Assembly: GCF_030908465.1 (NCBI RefSeq)
Contig: NZ_CP133078.1
Span: forward strand, 434,001-498,000
Reading direction: 5' to 3'
Source: Anaerotignum sp. MB30-C6
GTDB taxonomy: Bacteria > Bacillota > Clostridia > Lachnospirales > Anaerotignaceae
DNA length: 64,000 nt
Below, piece by piece: positions 43,058-50,869 of the stretch (position 1 is the first letter of the stretch; the number at the start of each line of letters is the position of its first letter). Made by a program: the position numbers and the translations under genes. A model generated the notes under the pieces. It was not told where the DNA came from, made no database searches, and saw only the letters and a list, made by a program, of their open reading frames with translations.

Positions 43058-44302
43058 ATGAAGTGGCAGTGGTGGAAAAAGAAAGAAGAAGTACGAGCGG
43101 ATCCAGTACCGGAAAAAACCGTTGAAGAAATTATTTTAGAAGCATTGGGCATGGGTGGTGGAATTACCAAAAAGACAGCCATGGAAATCCCTACGGTCAG
43201 TGGGTGCGTGGAAAAGCTTGCCGGAACGGTTTGCCGTTTGCCTATTAAGCTATACAAAAAAGTGGATGGCAAGGTGGAGGAGGTGTTGGATGATCCAAGG
43301 CTTAAGCTGCTGAATGATGATACTGGGGATACCCTAAACAGCGGAGAGTTTTGGCACTCCATGATAGAGGATTATTTTTTAGGGAAAGGTGGATTTGCTT
43401 ACATAAACCGCAGGAAGGGAGCGTTTGAAAGTCTCCACTATGTAAGAGAAGAGGATGTTTCCGTTGTAAGTAATTTGGATCCAATCTTTAAAGATTATGA
43501 CATCCTTGTGCTTGGGGAACGGTACTATCCCCATGATTTTCTGAAAATTAAGCGTAAAACCAAGGATGGTGCGGAGTCTATTCCTCTACAAAAAGAGTAT
43601 GGACTTATTATGGCGGTAGCTTATGCTTCTCTACTTTTTGAAGAAACTTTGGTAAAGCGTGGAGGGAACAAACGAGGGTTTATTGAATCAGAAGGTAAGT
43701 TGGGTGAAGATGCAATTACAGCAATTAAGAATGCTTGGAGAAATCTTTATAGCAACAATACGGAGAATGTTGTGGTATTAAACAAAGGGGTTAGCTTTAA
43801 GGAAAGTTCCAATACTTCGGTAGAAATGCAGCTAAATGAGAACAAAAAAAGCAATGCGGAGGAACTTTGCAAGCTTTTTGGGTTTTCGGTGCGGATTTTA
43901 ACAGGTGGTGCAACGGCAGAGGATAGAAAAGAATTCATCAATGCTGTTGTGAGAATTCTGGCCGACATTGAAGCGGCACTGGATCGTGATTTGCTTTTGG
44001 AAAAAGAAAAAGGGGTCTACTATTTCGCCTTTGATACAAAGGAAATCACCAGAGGAAGCCAGGAGGAACGGTATAAGGCTTATGGTGAAGCCCTGAAAAG
44101 TAATTTCTTACAAATTGATGAAGTAAGAGCCATGGAGGATATGTCACCTCTTGGATTTAACTATATCAAATTAGGGTTGAACGATGTTTTATTAGATCCT
44201 GTTTCTGGTGTTATCTATACACCAAATACGAATGCAACTGCGGATTTAGGAAGTATGAAGGGTTTGGCAAATTTGAGGGGAGGTGAAAAAGATGAAGATT
44301 GA
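43058..44302 (+). CDS. Phage portal protein (HK97 family)
   Basis: A 414-residue portal that forms the dodecameric DNA gate of the head. Signatures are TVSGCVEKLAGTVCRLPIKLY, NSGEFWHSMIEDYFLGKGGFAY and ELCKLFGFSVRILTGG. Start ATG 43058 follows AGGAGGGG; a longer frame overlaps the terminase end. The 3' end overlaps the protease start by 11 bases. Confidence 0.9.
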   Translation: MKWQWWKKKEEVRADPVPEKTVEEIILEALGMGGGITKKTAMEIPTVSGCVEKLAGTVCRLPIKLYKKVDGKVEEVLDDPRLKLLNDDTGDTLNSGEFWHSMIEDYFLGKGGFAYINRRKGAFESLHYVREEDVSVVSNLDPIFKDYDILVLGERYYPHDFLKIKRKTKDGAESIPLQKEYGLIMAVAYASLLFEETLVKRGGNKRGFIESEGKLGEDAITAIKNAWRNLYSNNTENVVVLNKGVSFKESSNTSVEMQLNENKKSNAEELCKLFGFSVRILTGGATAEDRKEFINAVVRILADIEAALDRDLLLEKEKGVYYFAFDTKEITRGSQEERYKAYGEALKSNFLQIDEVRAMEDMSPLGFNYIKLGLNDVLLDPVSGVIYTPNTNATADLGSMKGLANLRGGEKDED

Positions 44303-44873
44303 AATTAGAGCAGACAACAGTGTTTTTATCAGTGGTTATGTGAATGCCGTGGGTAGGGAAAGTCTGCCTGTGATTACACCCCATGGAAAAGTTGTAGAAA
44401 TGGTGGAAAGCGGTGTTTTTCGGGCAGCTTTAGACCGAGCGGAAAATGTAAACATGATGGTTGACCACGATCCGAACAAAGTGGTGGCAAGCACAAAGGA
44501 GGGGCTTTCTCTTTATGAGGATAACATCGGACTTCGTGCGGAGGCAGTGGTCACAGACAAGGAAACCGTTGAAAATGCCAGGAAGGGGAAAATCAAAGGA
44601 TGGTCCTTTGGAATGCGTAAGGTTGTAGATACTTTGGAGGAGCGAGCCGACAAGCTACCCCTTCGGCATATTAAGGGGATGGATTTAGACCACATTACCT
44701 TAGTGGTCAAAAAGAAACCCGTTTATAGTGCCACTTCCGTTGAGCTTCGTGCCGATGAGGAAGAGAGCCTGGAGCTACGCTGTGAAGAAACTGAGGTTGT
44801 AACAAAAGAAGAAAAGAGAGCTATTGATTATTCGGAATTTGAAAACAAACTAAAAACAATTAAGGGAGCGTGA
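44292..44873 (+). CDS. Prohead (capsid maturation) protease, HK97 family
   Basis: A 193-residue serine protease of the U35 group. The active histidine lies in MVDHDPNKVVA and the serine in GWSFGMRKV. It removes the scaffolding part of the capsid protein during head assembly. ATG 44292 after GGGGAGGTG is preferred to GTG 44283. It is directly followed by the capsid gene (4 bases). Confidence 0.88.
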   Translation: MKIEIRADNSVFISGYVNAVGRESLPVITPHGKVVEMVESGVFRAALDRAENVNMMVDHDPNKVVASTKEGLSLYEDNIGLRAEAVVTDKETVENARKGKIKGWSFGMRKVVDTLEERADKLPLRHIKGMDLDHITLVVKKKPVYSATSVELRADEEESLELRCEETEVVTKEEKRAIDYSEFENKLKTIKGA

Positions 44874-44877
44874 CAAT

Positions 44878-46005
44878 ATGAAGTACATCAAAATGTTGGA
44901 AGAAAAAAGAGCGGGGAAGCTTAAAGAAATGGAAGCGGTGCTGGAAAAGGCCAAGGTGGAAGAACGTGCCATGACGGAGGAGGAAACCGGAGCTTTTGAG
45001 GATTTGGAAAAAGAAATTTCGGGTATTGATGCCACGATCAAGGTGGAAGAACGTGCCAGAGGTAGAGAAAAGTTTGAGAAGAAAAAGGAAGATGAAACAC
45101 CAGAACAGCTTGAAGAAAGAGCGTTTGTAAACTTTGTATTGAATAACCAGGTAGAACTTAGAGCAGGAGAAATTCAGTTAACACAGGGAGGCAACGGTTC
45201 TATTGTGCCTACGTCTATTGCCAAGAAGATTATTAAGGCGGTAAGGGATATGGTACCATTTTTACAGTTGGCCGATGTGGTTTCTACCAACGGGAATTTA
45301 AGCGTTCCTGTTTATGGGGAGGATGCAACCAACTACATCAATGCCGATTATGTCAGTGAAGGTACAGACTTAACGGATAATGTGGGTAAATTCACGAGCA
45401 TTGATTTAACTGGTTATGTAATTGGTGCTTTGGCTTTAGTATCTAATAAATTGGCCAACAACACTGATGTTGATGTAGTAAGCTTTATTGTAAACCAAGT
45501 GGCTGAGGCCATGGCGGAAAAGCTGGAGGAGGAATTTGTAAACGGTACGGCAACCAAAATCACAGGTATTCTTTCTGCTGCTAAAGGGATCACGACAGCA
45601 TCCTCCACAGCCATTACATATGATGAGCTGGTAAGTCTGAAGCACAGCTTAAAACAGAGATTTAGAAGCAAGGGTGTGCTGATTATGAACCCTGAAACCT
45701 ATACAGCTATTTGCAAGTTAAAGGATAACAATGGTCAGCCCTATTTTAAAGAGGATGAATATAAAATCCTTGGTCAGAGAGTCATTGAATCTGACAGTAT
45801 GCCTACCATTTCAGCTGGTGCCAAGGCGATTGCATTCGCCGATTTAAGCGGCTATACAATTAAGGAAACTACCGCTGTAGAGGTTAGAGTTTTAAGAGAA
45901 AAATTTTCTACAAAAAATATGCTAGGCATTTTGGCATTTGGTGAATTTGATGCAAAGATTACTGATGTCAAGAAAGTTGCAGTTCTTACTATGAAGACGG
46001 CATAA
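44878..46005 (+). CDS. Major capsid protein (HK97 family)
   Basis: A 375-residue capsid protein. Residues 1-85 form a charged coiled-coil scaffolding (delta) domain; from about 100 the HK97 fold follows (IKAVRDMVPFLQLADVV, TDLTGYVIGALALVSNKLA, FRSKGVLIMNPETY). A protease cut after about residue 95 is expected. The start ATG 44878 follows AAGGGAGCG. Confidence 0.93.
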   Translation: MKYIKMLEEKRAGKLKEMEAVLEKAKVEERAMTEEETGAFEDLEKEISGIDATIKVEERARGREKFEKKKEDETPEQLEERAFVNFVLNNQVELRAGEIQLTQGGNGSIVPTSIAKKIIKAVRDMVPFLQLADVVSTNGNLSVPVYGEDATNYINADYVSEGTDLTDNVGKFTSIDLTGYVIGALALVSNKLANNTDVDVVSFIVNQVAEAMAEKLEEEFVNGTATKITGILSAAKGITTASSTAITYDELVSLKHSLKQRFRSKGVLIMNPETYTAICKLKDNNGQPYFKEDEYKILGQRVIESDSMPTISAGAKAIAFADLSGYTIKETTAVEVRVLREKFSTKNMLGILAFGEFDAKITDVKKVAVLTMKTA

Positions 46006-46019
46006 GGAGGTATATTGCT

Positions 46020-46502
46020 ATGAAGGTAAAGGCGTTAATTAGCTTTAGCGGTGCCGTTTCTATGACACAGGGGCAGACAATGAACATTGAGGAGGAGGAG
46101 GTTTTAAAAGATCTCCTCCAATGTGCATACGTGGAAGAAGTGGAACAGAAGCGACCTTATATTGAAGCAAAGCCGGAGACGGAAACAGGCAAAGAGCCAG
46201 AGGGTGGAAAAGAAGCACCAGTGAAAGGGCAAGATCCTGAAGGTGAAACGGTACCAGAGGAAGGGCAAAATCCTGAAGATGAAAAGGCACCAGTGAAAGG
46301 GCAAGATCCTGAAGGTGAAATGGTGCCAGAGGAAGGGCAAGATCCTGAAGGTGAAACGGTACCAGAGGAAGGGCAAGATCCTGAAGGTGAAATGGTACCA
46401 GAGGAAGAGGAACATCCTGAAGTGGAAAAAGTAGCAGAAGAGCCTAAAAAGAAAAGTACAAGGGGTAAAAGTAAGGCGGTGAGTGCCGATGAAGGTAAGT
46501 GA
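46020..46502 (+). CDS. Phage protein with acidic tandem repeats
   Basis: A 160-residue protein after the capsid gene. Residues 1-60 look folded (KALISFSGAVSMTQG, a leader typical of small head-associated or decoration-like proteins). Residues 70-141 are six 12-residue repeats with the theme GQDPEGE.VPEE, strongly acidic. A basic KKKSTRGKSKA tail ends it. A head-decoration or completion role is possible from position. Its end overlaps the next start. Confidence 0.6.
   Translation: MKVKALISFSGAVSMTQGQTMNIEEEEVLKDLLQCAYVEEVEQKRPYIEAKPETETGKEPEGGKEAPVKGQDPEGETVPEEGQNPEDEKAPVKGQDPEGEMVPEEGQDPEGETVPEEGQDPEGEMVPEEEEHPEVEKVAEEPKKKSTRGKSKAVSADEGK
46227..46442 (+). repeat. Six tandem 36-bp coding repeats
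   Basis: Units of 36 bases (12 codons) run from 46227 to 46442 in frame. Units 1, 3, 4 and 5 are nearly identical; units 2 and 6 are diverged. Number could vary between strains. Confidence 0.8.
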
Positions 46503-46782
46503 GGTTACTATTCAGGATTTGAAAGATTATTGTCGTGCTGAGGATGATGAGGAAAACGTGTTGTTTTCCGCTATACTTGGAGCGGCCAAACAGTTTATTA
46601 AAACCCAAACTGGGCTGGATGAAGCGGGAATGGAGACAAAGGAAGATTTAGCCATTGTGGTTTTAATTATTGGGGCGGAGATGTATGAAAACCGTACTTA
46701 CACTATGAGTAGTAATCGCACCGTAAACATTAATCCAGCGGCAGAGGCGATAATTGACCAGTATCGCATGAATTTACTGTAA
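46489..46782 (+). CDS. Head-tail connector protein (gp6-like)
   Basis: A 97-residue helical protein with VTIQDLKDYCRAEDDEENVL and IVVLIIGAEMYENRTY, the pattern of the HK97 gp6/SPP1 gp15-like DNA-packaging connectors. ATG 46489 lies within the end of the preceding gene. It forms a ring under the portal. Confidence 0.8.
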   Translation: MKVSEVTIQDLKDYCRAEDDEENVLFSAILGAAKQFIKTQTGLDEAGMETKEDLAIVVLIIGAEMYENRTYTMSSNRTVNINPAAEAIIDQYRMNLL

Positions 46783-46794
46783 GGGGGGAGGAGT

Positions 46795-47172
46795 ATGAAT
46801 CCTGGGGAATTACGGCATAGGGTGATTATTCAGCGGTTGAAAAAGGTAGCGGGGCCAAACCTTGCCATAAAAACAGAGTATCAGGATGTGAAAACTGTAT
46901 GGGCGAAGGTAAACAATCTTCATGGTAAGGAGTATTGGACGGCAAAAGAGTATGCAGCGGAAAACACAGTTGAGTTTATAGTGCGTTATAGCAGTGTAAA
47001 AAATATTCCTGTAAATGATAAGCCAGATAGCGGCAAGAGAGAAATTTCAGTAAAAGACAGGCTTGTTTTTCGTGGGCAAATTTACAACATTACCTCGATT
47101 GATAACATTTTGTACAGGAATGAGTACGTCAAAATTAAAGCGGTTGCTTTAGAATTGGGTGAAAAAATATGA
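46795..47172 (+). CDS. Head-tail adaptor / stopper protein (SPP1 gp16-like)
   Basis: A 125-residue beta-barrel protein: MNPGELRHRVIIQ at the start and KDRLVFRGQIYNITSIDNI near the end are the Phage_H_T_join family features. It closes the head and offers the surface for tail docking. Good RBS GGGGGGAGG. Confidence 0.85.
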   Translation: MNPGELRHRVIIQRLKKVAGPNLAIKTEYQDVKTVWAKVNNLHGKEYWTAKEYAAENTVEFIVRYSSVKNIPVNDKPDSGKREISVKDRLVFRGQIYNITSIDNILYRNEYVKIKAVALELGEKI

Positions 47173-47645
47173 GTAACGAAATATCTCTTTATGACTTAGA
47201 TAAAGCATTTAGTAGGATGTTAGATGAATTCCCTAAGGAACGGCAGAAATTGGTTGAGAGTGCTGGGGAAAAGATGTATCAAGGGGTTATTCTTAATATT
47301 GAAAAAGATACGGGTGAAGGTTCAGGAAATTTAAAGAAAAGCGTTCAAAAAAAGATTGGTTCTGGTGGTGGCTATGCTGCGATACGCCCCGATCGTGGAA
47401 TTGCACCCCATACCCACTTGGTGGAAAATGGCCATGAAGTAGTGGCAAGGGGGAAAAGTAAGAAAAACTTAAAAAGGACGAAAAAAAGAGTTGTTTCAAC
47501 AAAGGGAAAAAGCTTTGGTGAAGGTAGTGCCGAATGGGTCAATGGGAAGTTTATGTATCGCAATGCATTGACGAAGCTAAAAAGAGAATTGTATCACGAT
47601 GCAGAGGACATGAGGGAAAGGCTGGTGAAGGATTCCTTTGGTTAA
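47169..47645 (+). CDS. HK97 gp10-like head-tail joining protein
   Basis: A 158-residue basic protein with a helix (YDLDKAFSRMLDEFPKERQKLVES) and the APHTHLVENGHEV loop typical of the HK97 gp10/SPP1 gp16.1 tail-completion family. ATG 47169 overlaps the previous stop; its stop overlaps the next start. Confidence 0.75.
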   Translation: MSNEISLYDLDKAFSRMLDEFPKERQKLVESAGEKMYQGVILNIEKDTGEGSGNLKKSVQKKIGSGGGYAAIRPDRGIAPHTHLVENGHEVVARGKSKKNLKRTKKRVVSTKGKSFGEGSAEWVNGKFMYRNALTKLKRELYHDAEDMRERLVKDSFG

Positions 47646-48099
47646 GACGATGGATATTATAGATGCTGTGATGAGGGAATTTAATCGATGTATGCCAGGG
47701 GCAGAAATATATTTAGGTAGGATCGGGGATGACTGCTCCTTCCCTGCTTTTTTATTTATCATCGTTTATGATGGCGGGGAGCGAAGCAGCAAGTATACAC
47801 GGGATGTTACCGTTGACTTGCAGGCTGTATACTTCGGCAAGCCAGACGGGAACGGAAACATGGACTTTGAGGATAAGATGGTAACAGCTGAAAAGCTAAA
47901 GGTATTTCTGAATAGATTTAAACTTCTAGTTGGTGACAGGGTATTAAAGTTTGATTATGAAATGAAAGACGCAGATGAAAAATTGGCTGTGTTTTTAACA
48001 TTCGACTTTAAAGATGGTGTAAATGATCCAGAATTTGATGAAGAACAGGCCAGAGAAGCGGCAGGAGTTTTATATATGAATGAAGAGAGGGTGGTTTAA
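47638..48099 (+). CDS. Tail terminator-like protein (DUF6838-type)
   Basis: A 153-residue protein between gp10 and sheath genes, the position of the tail terminator. It has IIDAVMREFNRCMPGAEIYLG and VDLQAVYFGKPDGNG, matching clostridial phage tail terminators in layout. TTG 47638 with GAAGGA 5 bases upstream is chosen; ATG 47650 is the alternative. Confidence 0.65.
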   Translation: MVKTMDIIDAVMREFNRCMPGAEIYLGRIGDDCSFPAFLFIIVYDGGERSSKYTRDVTVDLQAVYFGKPDGNGNMDFEDKMVTAEKLKVFLNRFKLLVGDRVLKFDYEMKDADEKLAVFLTFDFKDGVNDPEFDEEQAREAAGVLYMNEERVV

Positions 48100-49155
48100 T
48101 TGGGATTGCCAAATATTTTGATTGAGTTTAAGAGCAAAGCATCCACGGCCATTCGGCGTGGTGAACGGGGCATTGTAGCGGTTATGGTGGTCGAGGCTAC
48201 CATGGCAAAAGGGGTTACAAAGTTGGAAGATATTACACAAATTCCAGAGGGTTTAACTGCTGAAAATAGGGCTTACGTTGAACGTGCTTTTTTGGGTGGT
48301 GCAAGCCCTGTAAAGTATGTACAGCTAATTATAACAGACACGATTGAAAATGGTTTGAAATTGATGGAGGTTACTCGGTTTGATTATGTAGCGGTACCGC
48401 CAGCAGTAACCACAGCGGAGGCCACAACCATTGCAACGTTTATCAAAGGGCTTCGTGATAACAAGGGTATTAAGGTAAAGGCGGTATTACCAAATACGAA
48501 AGCAGATCATGAGGGTATAATCAACTTTACAACAAGCGATATTGTAGTAGGTGAAAATACCTTTACCACTGGGGAGTATTGCTCCCGTATTGCTTCGCTG
48601 TTGGCTGGAACTCCATTATCTGTTAGTGCGACATATTATGTTCTTTCGGAAGTTGATGATGTACCCAAATTTACAAAGTCCGAATTAGATGACAAAATCA
48701 ATGCTGGGGAGTTGGTTATTTTCCACGATGGTAGGAAGGTCAAGGTTGCCAGAGGGGTAAACAGCCTTACCACCATTGGCCAGGAGAAAAGCGAAGACTA
48801 TAAGTCTACAAAAATTGTGGATATTATGGACTTGATCTATACCGACATTAAAGTGACTTGTGAGGATGCTTATGTGGGTAAATTTGCAAACAATTATGAT
48901 AATAAGTGTAAGTTGATTGTTTCTATTCAGGCCTACTTAGAAGCCCTTCGGGATGAAGAGTTGTTGGATAAGGATATTGTAACAGGTATTGATATGGCAG
49001 CCCAGCGGAACTACTTAAAGGGCAAGGGTGTTGATCTGACGGACATGAAGGAACAAGAGGTCAAGGAGGCTAATACCCAGACTTTTGTGTTCCTAATGTC
49101 TAAATATAAGATTCTGAACGCTATTGAGGATATTTCCGTTAATTTCTATATTTAA
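48100..49155 (+). CDS. Tail sheath protein (XkdK-like)
   Basis: A 351-residue contractile sheath subunit of the PBSX XkdK type: PNILIEFKSKASTAIRRGERG at the start, a Rossmann-like central domain and an ending in ALRDEELLD and IEDISVNFYI. Its presence defines the phage as myovirus-like. TTG 48100 directly follows the previous stop; the RBS is GAGAGGG. Confidence 0.9.
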   Translation: MGLPNILIEFKSKASTAIRRGERGIVAVMVVEATMAKGVTKLEDITQIPEGLTAENRAYVERAFLGGASPVKYVQLIITDTIENGLKLMEVTRFDYVAVPPAVTTAEATTIATFIKGLRDNKGIKVKAVLPNTKADHEGIINFTTSDIVVGENTFTTGEYCSRIASLLAGTPLSVSATYYVLSEVDDVPKFTKSELDDKINAGELVIFHDGRKVKVARGVNSLTTIGQEKSEDYKSTKIVDIMDLIYTDIKVTCEDAYVGKFANNYDNKCKLIVSIQAYLEALRDEELLDKDIVTGIDMAAQRNYLKGKGVDLTDMKEQEVKEANTQTFVFLMSKYKILNAIEDISVNFYI

Positions 49156-49167
49156 GGAGGGGTATAT

Positions 49168-49605
49168 ATGCCAAAGTATGACGAGAGACGGGCGATTAAC
49201 GGCACGTTTGGCGAAGTTGTTTTGGAAGGGGAAACGGTAAGAGAGGCAACGGGGCTTAAAGCTGAGGTTCAGCTGGAATACTTAGATGTGCCAATGTGCG
49301 GCGATTTGATGAAGCACCAGAAAGTAAGCGGTATTAACGGAAATGGATCTATTACTATGACGAAAGTGAACTCTAGAATGGGGATTTTACTTTCTGATAT
49401 GATTAAGGCGGGTAAAACACCGTCATTTACCATTATTAGCAAGTTGGCGGATCCTGACGCTTTTGGAGCGGAGCGGATTGTATTAAAAAACTGTCAGTTT
49501 TCAACCCTTAGCCTTGCTGATTGGAGTGATAATCAGATTGGGACAATTACCCAGCCATTCACTTTTACAGACTGGGATTATCTGGACAAAATTGAGGTTG
49601 AATAA
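49168..49605 (+). CDS. Tail tube protein (XkdM-like)
   Basis: A 145-residue tube subunit: YDERRAINGTFGEVVLEGE at the start and INGNGSITMTKVNSR, with the closing WSDNQIGTITQPFTFTDW, match PBSX XkdM. It forms the inner tube inside the sheath encoded just upstream. Confidence 0.9.
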   Translation: MPKYDERRAINGTFGEVVLEGETVREATGLKAEVQLEYLDVPMCGDLMKHQKVSGINGNGSITMTKVNSRMGILLSDMIKAGKTPSFTIISKLADPDAFGAERIVLKNCQFSTLSLADWSDNQIGTITQPFTFTDWDYLDKIEVE

Positions 49606-49625
49606 ACTATAAGGGAGGAAACAAC

Positions 49626-50009
49626 ATGGGTATTTTAGAAAAATTATTAGAGACGGATGTTGAAAAACTAAAGGCTGAATCTTCCGCAAAGTTTGAAGTA
49701 AAGAGGCTCTCCAAGGTGTTAGGGGAACCGTTTATTATTGATTGCAAACCCCTCACCAATGAGGAAGTGAAACACATCGGGGAAATTAGCAAGAGTAATG
49801 TTGATATGAAGCTAAATGCAATTTATGAGGTGTGCACCATTGAAGGGCGTAAGTTTAACAACAAAGAATTGCTGGAAAAATTCAAGGTTATAACTGGCAA
49901 GGAATTAGTACAAAAGTTACTTCTTCCTGGGGAAGTTTTCGCTCTATATAACTTTGTAAGTGACATGAGCGGTTACGGAAAGAACGCAATCGAAGAAGTA
50001 AAAAACTGA
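49626..50009 (+). CDS. Tail assembly chaperone, short form (XkdN-like)
   Basis: A 127-residue helical protein between tube and tape measure, the place of the tail assembly chaperone (gpG). FIIDCKPLTNEEVKHIGEI and AIYEVCTIEGRKFNN fit the XkdN group. The frame ends AAA-AAC-TGA, and a -1 shift would extend it (next entry). Confidence 0.8.
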   Translation: MGILEKLLETDVEKLKAESSAKFEVKRLSKVLGEPFIIDCKPLTNEEVKHIGEISKSNVDMKLNAIYEVCTIEGRKFNNKELLEKFKVITGKELVQKLLLPGEVFALYNFVSDMSGYGKNAIEEVKN

Positions 50010-50155
50010 TTCGGGACGGAGACACTCGTGCTACTGTCATGTATTATGCATGGCGGCGGCACGGGGTTTTGCCGTCCGTAATTTATAATTTGCCAGAAGG
50101 GGAATTGGCGGTGATTGCGGCGTGTATGGTAATAGAGGTGGAAGGAAGAAATTGA
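50000..50155 (+). other. Programmed -1 frameshift extension of the tail chaperone
   Basis: The heptamer A-AAA-AAC (50000-50006) in the reading frame of the chaperone is a canonical slippery sequence, one codon before the stop at 50007-50009. Slipping back continues with LIRDGDTRATVMYYAWRRHG and 29 further residues to TGA 50153-50155. Tail chaperones of dsDNA phages commonly use this (gpG/gpGT). The long form adds about 49 residues. Confidence 0.8.
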
Positions 50156-50181
50156 CATATTAGTGAGAGGTGTGATAATAT
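50152..50181 (+). promoter_or_regulatory. Promoter of the lipoprotein moron
   Basis: TTGACA (50152-50157), an 18-base spacer and TAATAT (50176-50181). It overlaps the stop of the chaperone extension and lies 23 bases before the lipoprotein ATG. Confidence 0.75.
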
Positions 50182-50203
50182 TTCCCCAAAAGGGGGAATT
50201 GAT

Positions 50204-50815
50204 ATGAAGAAATTGTTTACATTTTTGCTGTGTGGTGTGTTGGCGGCGAGTATTCTTGGAGGCTGTGGAAATGAAGCGGAGAAACCGCAGAAGCCACAGG
50301 GGGAACAGGAGAATTCCAATGTAATTGAAGAAAGTAAAGAACAAAAAGATAATAGAGGTATCAAAGGCTCTAATTATATGCAACTGACAACGGCGTTAGA
50401 AGTTGGATTGGAATTTCCAAGTAATGAACCAAAGGATATGGAGGAAGAAGGGCTTAAATATATCCCTATGACTGAAAAAGAATTTGATAGCGGGATAAAG
50501 CAAGCCTATTTGGTGTGTTTTGATACGGATAATCAAATTGTAGAAGTGGATTTTATGATTGCAAATATGAAGCAGATTGATGAAGGAGTTTTTATAGATT
50601 CTGCAGAAATTTTCTTTGGCCTATTAGCAAATACTAGCTATGAAGGAAGCGACGCAGAGGCTGCTGAGAAATGGATCGAGGAGAATATAGCGAATGCGGA
50701 AAATGGTATAAGTACAGTAATTGGAGATGCAAAATTCACGTTGGAATACAGTAAAACAAGTGCTGGCACTCTGGGGACAATCATATTAATAATGGAAAAA
50801 GAAACTGACAATTAA
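50204..50815 (+). CDS. Prophage-encoded lipoprotein (moron)
   Basis: A 203-residue protein with a lipoprotein signal: basic start, hydrophobic core and lipobox LGGC with C21. A Glu/Gln/Lys-rich linker follows, then a folded domain (VGLEFPSNEP, YLVCFDTDNQIVEVDFMI, GTLGTIILIMEKE) that I do not recognise. It interrupts the tail operon between chaperone and tape measure, and has its own promoter and terminator. It is probably expressed in the lysogen and sits on the cell surface, as a lysogenic conversion or superinfection-exclusion factor. Confidence 0.75.
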   Translation: MKKLFTFLLCGVLAASILGGCGNEAEKPQKPQGEQENSNVIEESKEQKDNRGIKGSNYMQLTTALEVGLEFPSNEPKDMEEEGLKYIPMTEKEFDSGIKQAYLVCFDTDNQIVEVDFMIANMKQIDEGVFIDSAEIFFGLLANTSYEGSDAEAAEKWIEENIANAENGISTVIGDAKFTLEYSKTSAGTLGTIILIMEKETDN

Positions 50816-50822
50816 GGTTGGG

Positions 50823-50848
50823 GCACATCGGAAACGGTGTGCTTTTTC
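50823..50848 (+). terminator. Terminator of the lipoprotein gene
   Basis: GCACATCG (50823-50830) and CGGTGTGC (50835-50842) form an 8-bp stem with a GAAA tetraloop, followed by five T residues. It lies 20 bases before the tape measure start, so late transcription must pass it. Confidence 0.8.
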
Positions 50849-50869
50849 ATTTGGAAAGGTGGGCAAAGC

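Noticed and set aside
46104..46415. Reverse-strand repetitive frame of 103 codons
   Set aside because: It is the complement of the acidic repeats of the forward gene; no RBS or promoter.
46227..46442. Regular 36-base repeats as a CRISPR array
   Set aside because: The repeats are directly adjacent without spacers and lie in frame in a coding sequence.
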